Source of the DNA: a virus | DNA length: 29,671 nucleotides | IMG/VR virus record: IMGVR_UViG_3300013372_001792 | Coordinates: 1-29,671 of that record | Direction: 5' to 3' (one strand) | In this document: in pieces, positions 6,936 to 13,277 of the stretch | How positions within the stretch are numbered: the first letter of the stretch is position 1 | Layout of the letters: every line of letters begins with the position of its first letter | Notes under the pieces: generated by a model | Seen by the model: the letters and a program-made list of their open reading frames with translations, nothing else | Told to the model about the DNA's origin: nothing | The model's database searches: none | Program-made: the position numbers and the translations under genes

Positions 6936-7617
6936 TGATATAAAGTTTGGCTGTGAGTTTTGCAAACGTGAATTCATACGTGAGCGTACTTTAATTAGTC
7001 ATTTATGTGAACAGAAAAACCGATGGTTAGCTAAAGACCAAAAAGGTAATAGATTGGCATTTCAATGCTGGTTACAATTTTATGCTAAGAATAGCATGAG
7101 TAAAACCAAGAATAAAACGTATGAAGAATTTATTAAAAACCCATACTACACTGCATTTATTAAGTTTGGCAATTACTGTAATGATGTAAATGTTATCAAC
7201 GTAAGTCGTTATGTAGATTGGTTACTAAGAGAAAATACAAAAATTGATAATTGGAATAGTGATGTTACATATACTAAATTTTTGATTGAGTATTTAAAAA
7301 ATGAAAACCCATTTGATGCATTAGCACGAAGTGTAGAATGTTGTGCAAATTTAGGTGAAGCAGATAATCTATTACCCAATGACTTGTTTCGGTATGGCAA
7401 TGCAAATAAAATTTGTTATGGTATAACAACGGGTAAAATAAGCCCTTGGATGTTATATCAAAGCGATAGCGGTGTCCATTTCTTAGATACACTGAGTCAG
7501 GATCATGTTAGAATAGTGATTGATTATATAAATCCAGAACAATGGGCATTAAAGTTTAACCGTGAACCAGACCTCGCAAGACAAATTAAAGACACCCTTA
7601 GACAAGCCGGCTATTAA
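6910..7617 (+). CDS. Zinc-finger protein of unknown function
   Basis: A 235-residue protein. I start it at ATG 6910 (MKKTTATIDD); an in-frame ATG at 6892 lies deeper inside the previous gene. Near residues 14-33 there is a C-x2-C-x12-H-x-C finger (C-E-F-C-K-R-E-F-I-R-E-R-T-L-I-S-H-L-C), a C2H2-like metal site with a final Cys. The rest is helical, with a repeated aromatic pattern (F-x-x-Y-x-x-N-P-Y-Y-T-A-F-I-K-F-G-N-Y) and a C-terminal H-V-R-I-V-I-D-Y-I-N-P-E-Q-W. This suggests a nucleic-acid-binding protein, possibly a transcription or nuclease factor, but I know no defined family. It overlaps the upstream gene by 26 bases and the downstream one by up to 56. Confidence 0.7.
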   Translation: MKKTTATIDDIKFGCEFCKREFIRERTLISHLCEQKNRWLAKDQKGNRLAFQCWLQFYAKNSMSKTKNKTYEEFIKNPYYTAFIKFGNYCNDVNVINVSRYVDWLLRENTKIDNWNSDVTYTKFLIEYLKNENPFDALARSVECCANLGEADNLLPNDLFRYGNANKICYGITTGKISPWMLYQSDSGVHFLDTLSQDHVRIVIDYINPEQWALKFNREPDLARQIKDTLRQAGY

Positions 7618-7801
7618 GGTAGTATTGGTATGGACTAAAGGGCGTGACAGTATTCCTGTATGGGATGAAATATGCATATGGGCGATTGAACAGTTTGGAC
7701 TGCCGGGAAATAGATTTGAATGGCATCCTACAGAAGATGATATGGAATTCTATTTCTATAATGAACGTGACGCAATACATTTTGAATTAAGATGGGGGTA
7801 G
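7562..7801 (+). CDS. Small F-x-L-R-W family protein, copy 1
   Basis: Up to 79 residues from GTG 7562. A TTG at 7625, preceded by TAAGG, would give 58 residues and is at least as likely, because the family domain begins just there (V-L-V-W-T-K-G-R-D). The protein has a helix W-D-E-I-C-I-W-A-I-E-Q-F-G, two predicted strands, and the terminal helix N-E-R-D-A-I-H-F-E-L-R-W-G. The closing motif, acidic/charged helix then F-x-L-R-W, recurs in six more small genes at 8563-10036. No catalytic residues are evident. Function unknown. Confidence 0.7.
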   Translation: MNQTSQDKLKTPLDKPAIKVVLVWTKGRDSIPVWDEICIWAIEQFGLPGNRFEWHPTEDDMEFYFYNERDAIHFELRWG

Positions 7802-7802
7802 T

Positions 7803-7919
7803 ATGATAGTTGAAATTTTTTTATACGGTTTTATAACAGCATTTGGCTGGTGGACTGCACAACATTATGTAATTGAGCCTCATTTTCCACCGCCTATTGA
7901 AAAGAAAGTAGAAAAATGA
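7803..7919 (+). CDS. 38-residue single-pass membrane protein
   Basis: ATG 7803 follows the previous stop by one base and the TGA overlaps the next start (ATGA 7916-7919). Residues 3-20 (V-E-I-F-L-Y-G-F-I-T-A-F-G-W-W-T-A) form one hydrophobic segment. The remainder, H-Y-V-I-E-P-H-F-P-P-P-I-E, is proline-rich and ends in a lysine/glutamate tail. Such tiny proteins with a G-W-W-T/S-A motif, followed by I-x-P and prolines, occur in marine T4-like phages as far as I recall, with unknown role. The tight fit between two genes and the typical inner-membrane profile support a real gene. An effect on the host membrane is inference. Confidence 0.7.
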   Translation: MIVEIFLYGFITAFGWWTAQHYVIEPHFPPPIEKKVEK

Positions 7920-8563
7920 AACCTACAATAGCACTATTTGTTTCTGACCCTAAGTGTTCAGTACAGAGTGCCAATGGTATGATTAGTTCGTTGGATCGCT
8001 ACTATAATTTTAAATTGTTTTCGAAGAATAAATTAGAATACAATTTTTTTGATAATGTTGATATGATAGCAATGCCCGGCGGATTGGGAGATGCGGCTTC
8101 ATTTGAAACATTGTTTAAAAATAACGGAGATAGAGTACGTGAATTTATTCACAATGATGGAAGATATCTTGGTATATGTATGGGTGCATATTGGGCAGGC
8201 AAGCATTATCTTAATGTGTTGCATGATGTTGATGCAGTTCAATATTTGAAAAGACCCGGGACTGACACACGTAGACCACATGCAAAGAATATATCTATCA
8301 ATTGGGACGGAATGTCAACTAAAATGTTTTGGTATGATGGTTGTGCATTAGTGGGTGATAAAACTAAATTTGAAACAGTAGCTACTTACGAAGCAAATAA
8401 TGATAGTATGGCTATCTATCAGAATCGTATAGGATTAATCGGCTGCCACCCAGAAAGTCAACAATTTTGGTATGATGGGTATTCATATCTAAAGGGAAAA
8501 TACCATGGAGGTTGGCATCATAAGTTGTTGTTAGAATTTACTAATCAATTAATGAGAAGATAA
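7916..8563 (+). CDS. Class I glutamine amidotransferase-like (BPL_N-type) protein
   Basis: A 215-residue protein with the class I amidotransferase fold. The nucleophile elbow is G-I-C-M-G-A with Cys88; an M-P-G-G loop lies at 53-56, and His177 with Glu179 in G-C-H-P-E-S complete a Cys-His-Glu triad. The order and spacing fit the N-terminal domain found in biotin-protein-ligase-like proteins (BPL_N), which are amidotransferase-like but whose substrates are mostly unknown. Such domains release ammonia from glutamine or act on other amides; in phages some contribute to DNA base hypermodification. No synthetase partner is fused. It is embedded in the small F-x-L-R-W gene row and overlaps both neighbours (ATGA before, TAATG after). 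The family call is firm; the substrate is unknown. Confidence 0.8.
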   Translation: MKPTIALFVSDPKCSVQSANGMISSLDRYYNFKLFSKNKLEYNFFDNVDMIAMPGGLGDAASFETLFKNNGDRVREFIHNDGRYLGICMGAYWAGKHYLNVLHDVDAVQYLKRPGTDTRRPHAKNISINWDGMSTKMFWYDGCALVGDKTKFETVATYEANNDSMAIYQNRIGLIGCHPESQQFWYDGYSYLKGKYHGGWHHKLLLEFTNQLMRR

Positions 8564-8820
8564 TGACACTAGAAGATGAAATTGCTGAATCTATTGCTAA
8601 AGAATACTTTGGGAATATGGACTTTGAGATTACAAAAGACCTTTTAGTTGAGTCAGGTTGGTATGTTATTGAGTTACCTACTTTAGGAAGTAGAAAACAG
8701 GCAATTGATATCAAAGATTGGGTAACAGAAAAATGCAAAAAAAATGTTATATTTAGGGGGAGAATTTTTGTGTTCAAGTCTAAAAAAGAGGCTGAATGGT
8801 TTAGTTTGAGGTGGCAATGA
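8563..8820 (+). CDS. Small F-x-L-R-W family protein, copy 2
   Basis: 85 residues, starting at ATG overlapping the amidotransferase stop (TAATG). N-terminal helix D-E-I-A-E-S-I-A-K-E-Y-F; then S-G-W-Y-V-I-E-L-P, a helix K-D-W-V-T-E-K-C, a strand pair N-V-I-F-R-G-R-I-F-V-F, and the closing helix K-K-E-A-E-W-F-S-L-R-W-Q. The final bases GGTGGCAATGA also form the start of the next copy, so the gene junction itself belongs to the duplicated unit. Confidence 0.8.
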   Translation: MTLEDEIAESIAKEYFGNMDFEITKDLLVESGWYVIELPTLGSRKQAIDIKDWVTEKCKKNVIFRGRIFVFKSKKEAEWFSLRWQ

Positions 8821-9122
8821 TTAAGAAAAGACAAATGACTAATAAGTTATATGGATCTAACGGTGGTTGGGCGGCAAAACGTAGTGTCAACTATGCGGGC
8901 ATAGGATATGCGTATGACATGCCCTATCATCAGATTGATCCTATAATATCACCGAATGAATGGAATAAAATGATTGCTTGGTGTGTTAACACATTTGGAC
9001 CTAGTGGCACACCTGGTGCTCCCGGTGTATGGACGCCCGGCGATAGATGGTATGCTAACAATGCTAAGTTTTGGTTTAGAGACAAGCCAGATTGCGAATG
9101 GTTTCTGTTGAGGTTTCAATGA
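8817..9122 (+). CDS. Small F-x-L-R-W family protein, copy 3
   Basis: 101 residues. I use ATG 8817, which overlaps the previous stop (ATGA), rather than a GTG at 8811. The N-terminal half is basic and glycine/tyrosine-rich (for example Y-A-G-I-G-Y-A-Y-D-M-P-Y-H). The C-terminal half has the family pattern: W-N-K-M-I-A-W-C-V-N-T-F-G helix, a loop rich in G and P, W-Y-A-N-N-A-K-F-W-F strand, and D-K-P-D-C-E-W-F-L-L-R-F-Q. Confidence 0.8.
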   Translation: MIKKRQMTNKLYGSNGGWAAKRSVNYAGIGYAYDMPYHQIDPIISPNEWNKMIAWCVNTFGPSGTPGAPGVWTPGDRWYANNAKFWFRDKPDCEWFLLRFQ

Positions 9123-9337
9123 TTAATTTACATGAATGGAAATGGGCAGGTAGCAATTATGTTAGAGTTATTGACACTATGGATGTTGATATAAGTTATA
9201 CTAAAAGACAAGAAATCTACGATTGGTGTAGTGAACATAATATTGAAATAGAATATCAAGGTACTATGATGGGAACTGATGTTTGGCGTGTCAAAGATGA
9301 AAAACAACGATTGTGGTTTAAGTTGAGATGGCAGTAA
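9119..9337 (+). CDS. Small F-x-L-R-W family protein, copy 4
   Basis: 72 residues from ATG 9119, again in an ATGA overlap. The 28 bases around this junction closely match those around 8799-8826, showing a recent-looking duplication of gene end plus next start. The family core is Y-T-K-R-Q-E-I-Y-D-W-C-S-E-H helix, I-E-I-E-Y-Q-G strand, V-W-R-V strand and E-K-Q-R-L-W-F-K-L-R-W-Q. Confidence 0.8.
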   Translation: MINLHEWKWAGSNYVRVIDTMDVDISYTKRQEIYDWCSEHNIEIEYQGTMMGTDVWRVKDEKQRLWFKLRWQ

Positions 9338-9552
9338 CTATACCTCTCAATGATTATGGACTAAAGCCAAAACAAGAACAATGGCTTATGAAAAATGTAG
9401 GACCTAGAATGTTCTATTTACATAATAGCATTGGTGGACAAGGCTGGGTAGCTAAACAGCAATGGGAGCCTGGTATGGTAACTAAGAGATGGTATCTAAC
9501 ACTAGAAGATGAAAAACTTGCTACCTTTTTTGCAATAAAGTTTTCATCGTGA
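9328..9552 (+). CDS. Small F-x-L-R-W family protein, copy 5 (diverged end)
   Basis: 74 residues from ATG 9328, overlapping the previous gene by 10 bases. It has L-K-P-K-Q-E-Q-W-L-M-K-N-V-G helix, a middle region with two W residues, and ends L-E-D-E-K-L-A-T-F-F-A-I-K-F-S-S, a diverged form of the closing motif in which L-R-W is replaced by I-K-F. Confidence 0.75.
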   Translation: MAVTIPLNDYGLKPKQEQWLMKNVGPRMFYLHNSIGGQGWVAKQQWEPGMVTKRWYLTLEDEKLATFFAIKFSS

Positions 9553-9761
9553 TTAAACTCAAACTAGAAATATCTGCGACAAAGGCAATAGAGAGAGCAA
9601 ACGAATTACGAGAAGCCGGTTATGTTCAGGGCGTAGATTTTGATTTTACATTTTACCCTAGTATACAGGATAGATTTAATGGTCCGGCTAAACCTAGTTA
9701 TGTACAATTTCACTTTTACAAAGAATCATTAGCAACATATTATGGATTAAAATGGCAATAA
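9549..9761 (+). CDS. Small F-x-L-R-W family protein, copy 6 (GTG start)
   Basis: 70 residues from GTG 9549 in a GTGA overlap with the previous stop. Helix S-A-T-K-A-I-E-R-A-N-E-L-R-E-A-G, strand V-D-F-D-F-T-F-Y, loop with a G-P-A-K-P-S-Y, strand V-Q-F-H-F and closing helix K-E-S-L-A-T-Y-Y-G-L-K-W-Q. The GTG start seems forced by the overlap rule that all junctions in this row follow. Confidence 0.75.
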   Translation: MIKLKLEISATKAIERANELREAGYVQGVDFDFTFYPSIQDRFNGPAKPSYVQFHFYKESLATYYGLKWQ

Positions 9762-10036
9762 TGAAACCTACAGGTACATTTGTACCACTACCAATCAGAC
9801 ATGATGAAATTGATTATGTGATACAGGACCGTAATTATATGGGTAGCAGAAACAGAACTTCATATGTATATGAGTGTATAAAGAAAAAAGAAGATCCAAC
9901 TGTAATTGTCTCATGGTGCAGACGTAATTTCGGTGAAAGAGGGGTGGGTTGGGACTTTCTTTTTACCTCAGGAAATGTTACAATCATACTGTGGGATGAC
10001 AAATTTAAAACTATGTATGAACTATGGAAAAATTGA
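9752..10036 (+). CDS. Small F-x-L-R-W family protein, copy 7 (most diverged)
   Basis: Up to 94 residues from ATG 9752; ATG 9761 in a TAATG overlap would remove three. The C-terminal half has the family helix T-V-I-V-S-W-C-R-R-N-F-G-E-R-G, strand G-W-D-F-L-F, strand V-T-I-I-L-W and helix D-K-F-K-T-M-Y-E-L-W-K-N, with Y-x-L-W in place of F-x-L-R-W. The N-terminal half is unlike the others. It overlaps endonuclease VII by 13 bases. Confidence 0.65.
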   Translation: MAIMKPTGTFVPLPIRHDEIDYVIQDRNYMGSRNRTSYVYECIKKKEDPTVIVSWCRRNFGERGVGWDFLFTSGNVTIILWDDKFKTMYELWKN

Positions 10037-10425
10037 TATCAAAGATTTGTAACCGATGCAAATGTATTAAACCATTGAATCAATTTGGTAACGATAGTGG
10101 TGGTAAAAAATTACGGTCTGATTGCAGAGTATGTGATAGTACACTGGCTAAAGAACGTATTGAAATAAGAAAAACTGCACCACCGATTCCTTACAACCAT
10201 ATTTGCCCTGTGTGCGAACAAACAGAAGAACAATTAAATGAAAATATTAATCCAACACTACGCAAAAAAGGTAGACCATGGGTGATGGATCATAATCATA
10301 CTGAAAAAACATTTCGCGGTTGGTTGTGTAGAAAATGCAATTTAGGATGTGGTAATTTTAAAGACAACCCTGAATTATTAGAAAAGGCAGCAAAATATTT
10401 AAGAGAAACACAAAATGGCAAATGA
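10024..10425 (+). CDS. 49: Recombination endonuclease VII (gp49-like)
   Basis: A 133-residue Holliday-junction resolvase of the T4 gp49 family, which cleaves branched DNA during packaging and recombination. The family core is near residues 85-125: V-M-D-H-N-H, then R-G-W-L-C-R-K-C-N-L-G-C-G, then K-D-N-P-E-L-L and A-A-K-Y-L. The DHNH histidines form the His-Me finger site and C-x2-C pairs bind zinc. An additional N-terminal zinc ribbon (C-N-R-C-K-C near residue 8 and C-R-V-C near 37) is present, as in many marine relatives. T4 gp49 has 157 residues and a C-terminal dimer region, which is shorter here. It sits between the small-protein row and the DEDDh exonuclease, overlapping both. Confidence 0.88.
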   Translation: MEKLISKICNRCKCIKPLNQFGNDSGGKKLRSDCRVCDSTLAKERIEIRKTAPPIPYNHICPVCEQTEEQLNENINPTLRKKGRPWVMDHNHTEKTFRGWLCRKCNLGCGNFKDNPELLEKAAKYLRETQNGK

Positions 10426-10975
10426 TGTAATGATAGATATTGAAAGTTTGAACACTACACCTGATTGTGTAATACTTACTATCGGCGCAGTTAGATTCGA
10501 TCCCAAAGGTACTGGCGTTGTTGAAAAGTTAGAACTACGACCTACTGTTGAGGATCAAACAGAAATATATAATAGGAGTATAAATGAAGATACATTACGT
10601 TGGTGGAGTACACAGAGTCCTGAAGCACTTGAAGAGGCAATGGGAGAGAATGGGAGAACATCATTTAAAGACTGCATGGAGACACTCTATAAGTTTTGCT
10701 GGAATAGGCGTTGTGTTTGGAGTAACGGTGCTAGTTTTGATTGCGTTGTTATGGAACATGCTTGGAGACAAACAAGTGACAAACCAAATCCTATACCCTG
10801 GCCATTTTGGTCAGTCAGGGATACCAGAACTCTATACGACATTACAGGAGTCAAACTCAAAGACGGTGGACACGTTACCAGCCACAAAGCGGTAGAAGAT
10901 GCTGAACGTCAGGCTATTGTTGTACAGCAAGCATATATGAAATTAATAAAAGCAGGATTAGTTGAACACAAATGA
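10415..10975 (+). CDS. dexA: DEDDh 3'-5' exonuclease, DexA-like
   Basis: A 186-residue exonuclease of the DEDDh (RNase T/DexA) class. Catalytic residues are D8 and E10 in M-I-D-I-E-S, D109 in S-N-G-A-S-F-D, and H157 with D162 in H-K-A-V-E-D. The segment T-L-R-W-W-S-T-Q-S-P-E-A matches the T-I-E-W-W-x-x-Q-S-P-E-A of T4 DexA as I remember it, which makes DexA the best comparison, although this protein is shorter than the 227 residues of T4 DexA. It also fits the related Rv2179c-like exoribonuclease family, so the substrate could be DNA or RNA. It overlaps endonuclease VII by 11 bases and the cytidylyltransferase-like gene by 4. Confidence 0.82.
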   Translation: MANDVMIDIESLNTTPDCVILTIGAVRFDPKGTGVVEKLELRPTVEDQTEIYNRSINEDTLRWWSTQSPEALEEAMGENGRTSFKDCMETLYKFCWNRRCVWSNGASFDCVVMEHAWRQTSDKPNPIPWPFWSVRDTRTLYDITGVKLKDGGHVTSHKAVEDAERQAIVVQQAYMKLIKAGLVEHK

Positions 10976-11439
10976 AAATCGGATTTAATTGTAGTAGTTT
11001 TGATTTGTTTCATGCCGGACATGTAACAATGTTAAAGATGGAAAAAGAATTGTGCGACTATTTAATAGTTGCATTACAAGTTGACCCCACGATTGATAGA
11101 CCGGGTGTTAAAAACAAACCATGTCAAAGTGTATATGAACGCTATGTACAATTGCAGGCATGTAAATATGTGGATGAAATTTTGGTATACTCGACCGAAT
11201 ACGATTTACTACAAATGTTAATGACCCAAACTATTCATATTCGGTTTCTAAGTGAAGAATATGTTAATAGAGATTTCACTGGAAAACAATATTGTATTGA
11301 CAATGACATTGAATTGCACTATCATAAGAGACAACATAACTATAGCAGTAGCGAACTACGTGGTAGAGTTGCAAAATTAGAAAACATGAAAGATGAAACA
11401 GTTAGTATCCCGCAACATTCACCTGAACTTTTAAAATGA
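10972..11439 (+). CDS. Cytidylyltransferase-like nucleotidyltransferase
   Basis: A 155-residue protein of the glycerol-3-phosphate cytidylyltransferase (TagD/HxGH) family. H-A-G-H at residues 14-17 follows N-C-S-S-F-D-L-F, the nucleotide-binding motif; R-Y-V-Q-L at 57-61 and the substrate loop Y-S-S-S-E-L-R at 124-130 correspond to the ISTSxxR motif. Enzymes of this family join a phosphate-containing group to CMP or AMP, for example making CDP-glycerol. The family normally acts on cell-envelope or cofactor precursors; here a role in DNA or sugar modification or in nucleotide metabolism is possible, and the substrate cannot be told. It starts at ATGA after the exonuclease and overlaps the DnaE-like gene the same way. 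Confidence 0.82.
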   Translation: MKIGFNCSSFDLFHAGHVTMLKMEKELCDYLIVALQVDPTIDRPGVKNKPCQSVYERYVQLQACKYVDEILVYSTEYDLLQMLMTQTIHIRFLSEEYVNRDFTGKQYCIDNDIELHYHKRQHNYSSSELRGRVAKLENMKDETVSIPQHSPELLK

Positions 11440-12017
11440 AATTTAACTCAGACATTGATATTGACTTTGGTAACAGAGACAAGATATTAGAACATATCAA
11501 ACACATCCCTGCGGCAATGCGTAAAGTTGATCCTATACGTAAACATGCTACTGGTATCTATGTTACTGATATACCATATGATGCGATTAATCATATGTCT
11601 AACTTAGATTACAGTGAAGCTGAAAAGCGTGGATATATAAAATTAGATTTCTTAAATGTGCATGTCTATGACAAAGTACGTGACGAACAACATTTAATTG
11701 AGTTAATGCGTGAACCAAATTGGGAAAAACTTAATGATAGAGTGTTTGTTGAAAAGCTGATTCACTTAAGCAATCATTATAACAGTATGCAGAAGATGCC
11801 AGAACCTATTGATAGTATACCTAGACTGGCAATGTTTCTAGCAGTTATCAGACCATCAAAGAAACATTTAATTGGAAAATCTTGGCGTGAAGTGGCAAAA
11901 ACAGTATGGGATGATGATAAGACAGGGTATCACTTTAAGAAAAGTCATAGTATTGCCTATGCACAATTAGTCGTTGTGCATATAAATCTATTAGACTCAG
12001 GACATTCGTTTGACTAG
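11436..12017 (+). CDS. Miniature DnaE (DNA polymerase III alpha)-like protein
   Basis: 193 residues that align, in order, with motifs spread over about 400 residues of bacterial DnaE. S-D-I-D-I-D-F-G-N-R-D at 5-15 matches the P-D-F/I-D-V-D-F catalytic motif; R-K-H-A-T-G-I-Y-V at 35-43 matches the G-K-H-A-G-G-V-V motif; G-Y-I-K-L-D-F-L at 66-73 matches the G-L-V-K-F-D-F-L motif with the third catalytic Asp. Then A-V-I-R-P-S matches A-L-F-R-P-G-P, and F-K-K-S-H-S-I-A-Y matches F-N-K-S-H-x-x-A-Y. All three catalytic aspartates (D8, D10, D71) are kept, while the PHP domain, thumb, most of the fingers and the clamp-binding tail are absent. It is either a compact nucleotide-binding/polymerase palm or a relic. 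It overlaps the convergent minus-strand gene by 21 bases. Confidence 0.7.
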   Translation: MKFNSDIDIDFGNRDKILEHIKHIPAAMRKVDPIRKHATGIYVTDIPYDAINHMSNLDYSEAEKRGYIKLDFLNVHVYDKVRDEQHLIELMREPNWEKLNDRVFVEKLIHLSNHYNSMQKMPEPIDSIPRLAMFLAVIRPSKKHLIGKSWREVAKTVWDDDKTGYHFKKSHSIAYAQLVVVHINLLDSGHSFD

Positions 12018-12377
12018 AGTAATTGATTTACGTTTACTTTTACGTTTTGCTAGTTCTAACATACTGCATATTGGGCCATGCACTATTGTTAGACTTTTAT
12101 TGTTGAATGTACGAATGTACGGTTTGAAGGGTTCCCAGTCGTTTTTAAGAAACATATTTATGGGTATTAATCTATTACTTTCCCACCACCATTGGTCACC
12201 TAATATTAGAAATTGTTCCCTAAGATCCGGATGTATAATAGATCCATAGTCGTATATAGTGGTGACTATATCATCCCTATTTTGAACTATTCCTACATAG
12301 TCTTGGCCTGCGTAGGAACACACTGTAATAAAGGGGTGATTTTCTGTTAATTTTTTGAAAAATTCGTTATGAATCAT
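11997..12377 (-). CDS. Conserved hypothetical protein, convergent to the DnaE-like gene
   Basis: 126 residues. The N-terminal 100 residues form a compact domain of strands (F-I-T-V-C-S-Y-A-G-Q-D-Y-V-G-I-V-Q-N) with a W-W-W-E-S-N-R segment and F-L-K-N-D-W-E-P-F; the end (R-K-S-K-R-K-S) is basic. I recall near-identical patterns (Y-V-G-I-V-Q-N, D-x-W-W-W-E-S-N-R) in marine T4-like phages, so it is a conserved family without known function. It is the only minus-strand gene in the left two thirds of the window. A T4-type late promoter (12398-12405) precedes it, giving a leader of about 15 bases without SD. Its 3' end crosses into the plus-strand gene. Confidence 0.82.
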   Translation of the reverse strand: MIHNEFFKKLTENHPFITVCSYAGQDYVGIVQNRDDIVTTIYDYGSIIHPDLREQFLILGDQWWWESNRLIPINMFLKNDWEPFKPYIRTFNNKSLTIVHGPICSMLELAKRKSKRKSITLVKRMS

Positions 12378-12397
12378 TGTTTATCATATTTCAGTGT

Positions 12398-12405
12398 TAT
12401 TTATA
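12398..12405 (-). promoter_or_regulatory. T4-type late promoter (TATAAATA), minus strand
   Basis: A perfect TATAAATA on the minus strand, 20 bases before the start of the convergent hypothetical gene. In T4 such boxes are read by RNA polymerase with gp55/gp33 and the sliding clamp. The start point is expected near 12392. Confidence 0.8.
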
Positions 12406-12435
12406 CGATATGGTTACCCGATATAATATTATTTT

Positions 12436-12443
12436 AATAAATA
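12436..12443 (+). promoter_or_regulatory. T4-type late promoter variant (AATAAATA)
   Basis: One mismatch from TATAAATA. It lies 18 bases before the GTG start at 12462, with GGAG (12451-12454) between. It is arranged back to back with the minus-strand late promoter, so both directions are expected to be on late in infection. Confidence 0.55.
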
Positions 12444-12461
12444 TAGTATAGGAGCCAATCT

Positions 12462-13229
12462 GTGTATTCAACCAACGTTTATCATTATACCCCAAGACAA
12501 ATAGTTGTAGTAAACTTTGGCAATTCAACCAGGAGATACCAAAACGTGTATGCTAAAACATTAAAATTACATAAAGGTGTTGACAACAAATTACAGTTTC
12601 AGGTTTTAAATCAAGACCAAAAACCAGTCAACATTACAAACAAAGAAATAACATTAAGAATCATTAGTTTCGAGGGAAGTCACATATTACTTAAAAAATC
12701 ATTAATGTTAACATTACCCTTAAAGGGGTTGGCAGAATTACAAGTAACTACTCCAGAATTAGAACACATTGATGCTCAAAAATGTTATTATACTTTAGAA
12801 ATACCAGATGGTGGTTTTGACAATTTACCGATATTTATAGATAATGATGGTAGTGGTAGAGGTGTTATAGATATAGTTAATAGCACATTGCCTAGTTTTA
12901 AAGCAGCCTATGAATTTGATATTCCGTCGCATCCTCCGATAGTTGCACCGTTAATTGGTCAACTACCTATACCCATAACATATTACACTAGTATACATAG
13001 TACATCGGATAATCCAATCATAACGATTCAAATTAAATATACCGATTATACCGGTGATATAATTCCACAAGGATCTACTACTGGCGTCGGTGAATGGTAT
13101 GACATAGATTATTATGACTATGATTTAAGTACGGGTACTGAAGGCTGGACCATAATAGGTTATCATCCTTATATCCGCTTAAAGTTTGTCAGTACTCACG
13201 GTACTGTGGATAAAATATTAGCCAGATAA
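12462..13229 (+). CDS. Structural protein with BppU-like N-terminal domain
   Basis: 255 residues starting with GTG 12462, 7 bases after GGAG. Residues about 20-120 (for example D-N-K-L-Q-F-Q-V-L-N-Q-D-Q-K-P-V-N-I-T) follow the beta-strand pattern of the BppU-type N-terminal domain of baseplate and receptor-binding proteins: a ligand-like phrase 'x-L-x-F-x-V-x-x-x-x-x-x-P-V-x-I/L' repeated with a strand and an edge. The C-terminal half is beta-rich with P-I-P-I-T-Y-Y-T and repeated D-Y. A tail or baseplate component is likely; which one cannot be said. The gene is monocistronic: the primase promoter follows it. Confidence 0.55.
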   Translation: MYSTNVYHYTPRQIVVVNFGNSTRRYQNVYAKTLKLHKGVDNKLQFQVLNQDQKPVNITNKEITLRIISFEGSHILLKKSLMLTLPLKGLAELQVTTPELEHIDAQKCYYTLEIPDGGFDNLPIFIDNDGSGRGVIDIVNSTLPSFKAAYEFDIPSHPPIVAPLIGQLPIPITYYTSIHSTSDNPIITIQIKYTDYTGDIIPQGSTTGVGEWYDIDYYDYDLSTGTEGWTIIGYHPYIRLKFVSTHGTVDKILAR

Positions 13230-13242
13230 TATACCAACCTTC

Positions 13243-13271
13243 TTGCTTTTTGTTACAACTTATGTTAACAT
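13243..13271 (+). promoter_or_regulatory. Sigma70-type promoter giving a leaderless primase mRNA
   Basis: TTGCTT (13243-13248), 17 bases, TAACAT (13266-13271), with the extended -10 T-G (13263-13264) one base before it, then exactly 6 bases to ATG 13278. The -10 differs from consensus at two positions, which the extended T-G could offset. No SD precedes the start. Confidence 0.55.
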
Positions 13272-13277
13272 AGTAAT

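Noticed and set aside
10584-10895. 103-residue open frame inside the DexA-like gene
   Set aside because: The DEDDh motifs prove the overlapping frame; this one is a by-product of codon use.
12010-12249. Plus-strand open frame opposite the convergent minus-strand gene
   Set aside because: The minus-strand gene has a late promoter and a conserved-looking sequence; this frame has neither SD nor promoter.
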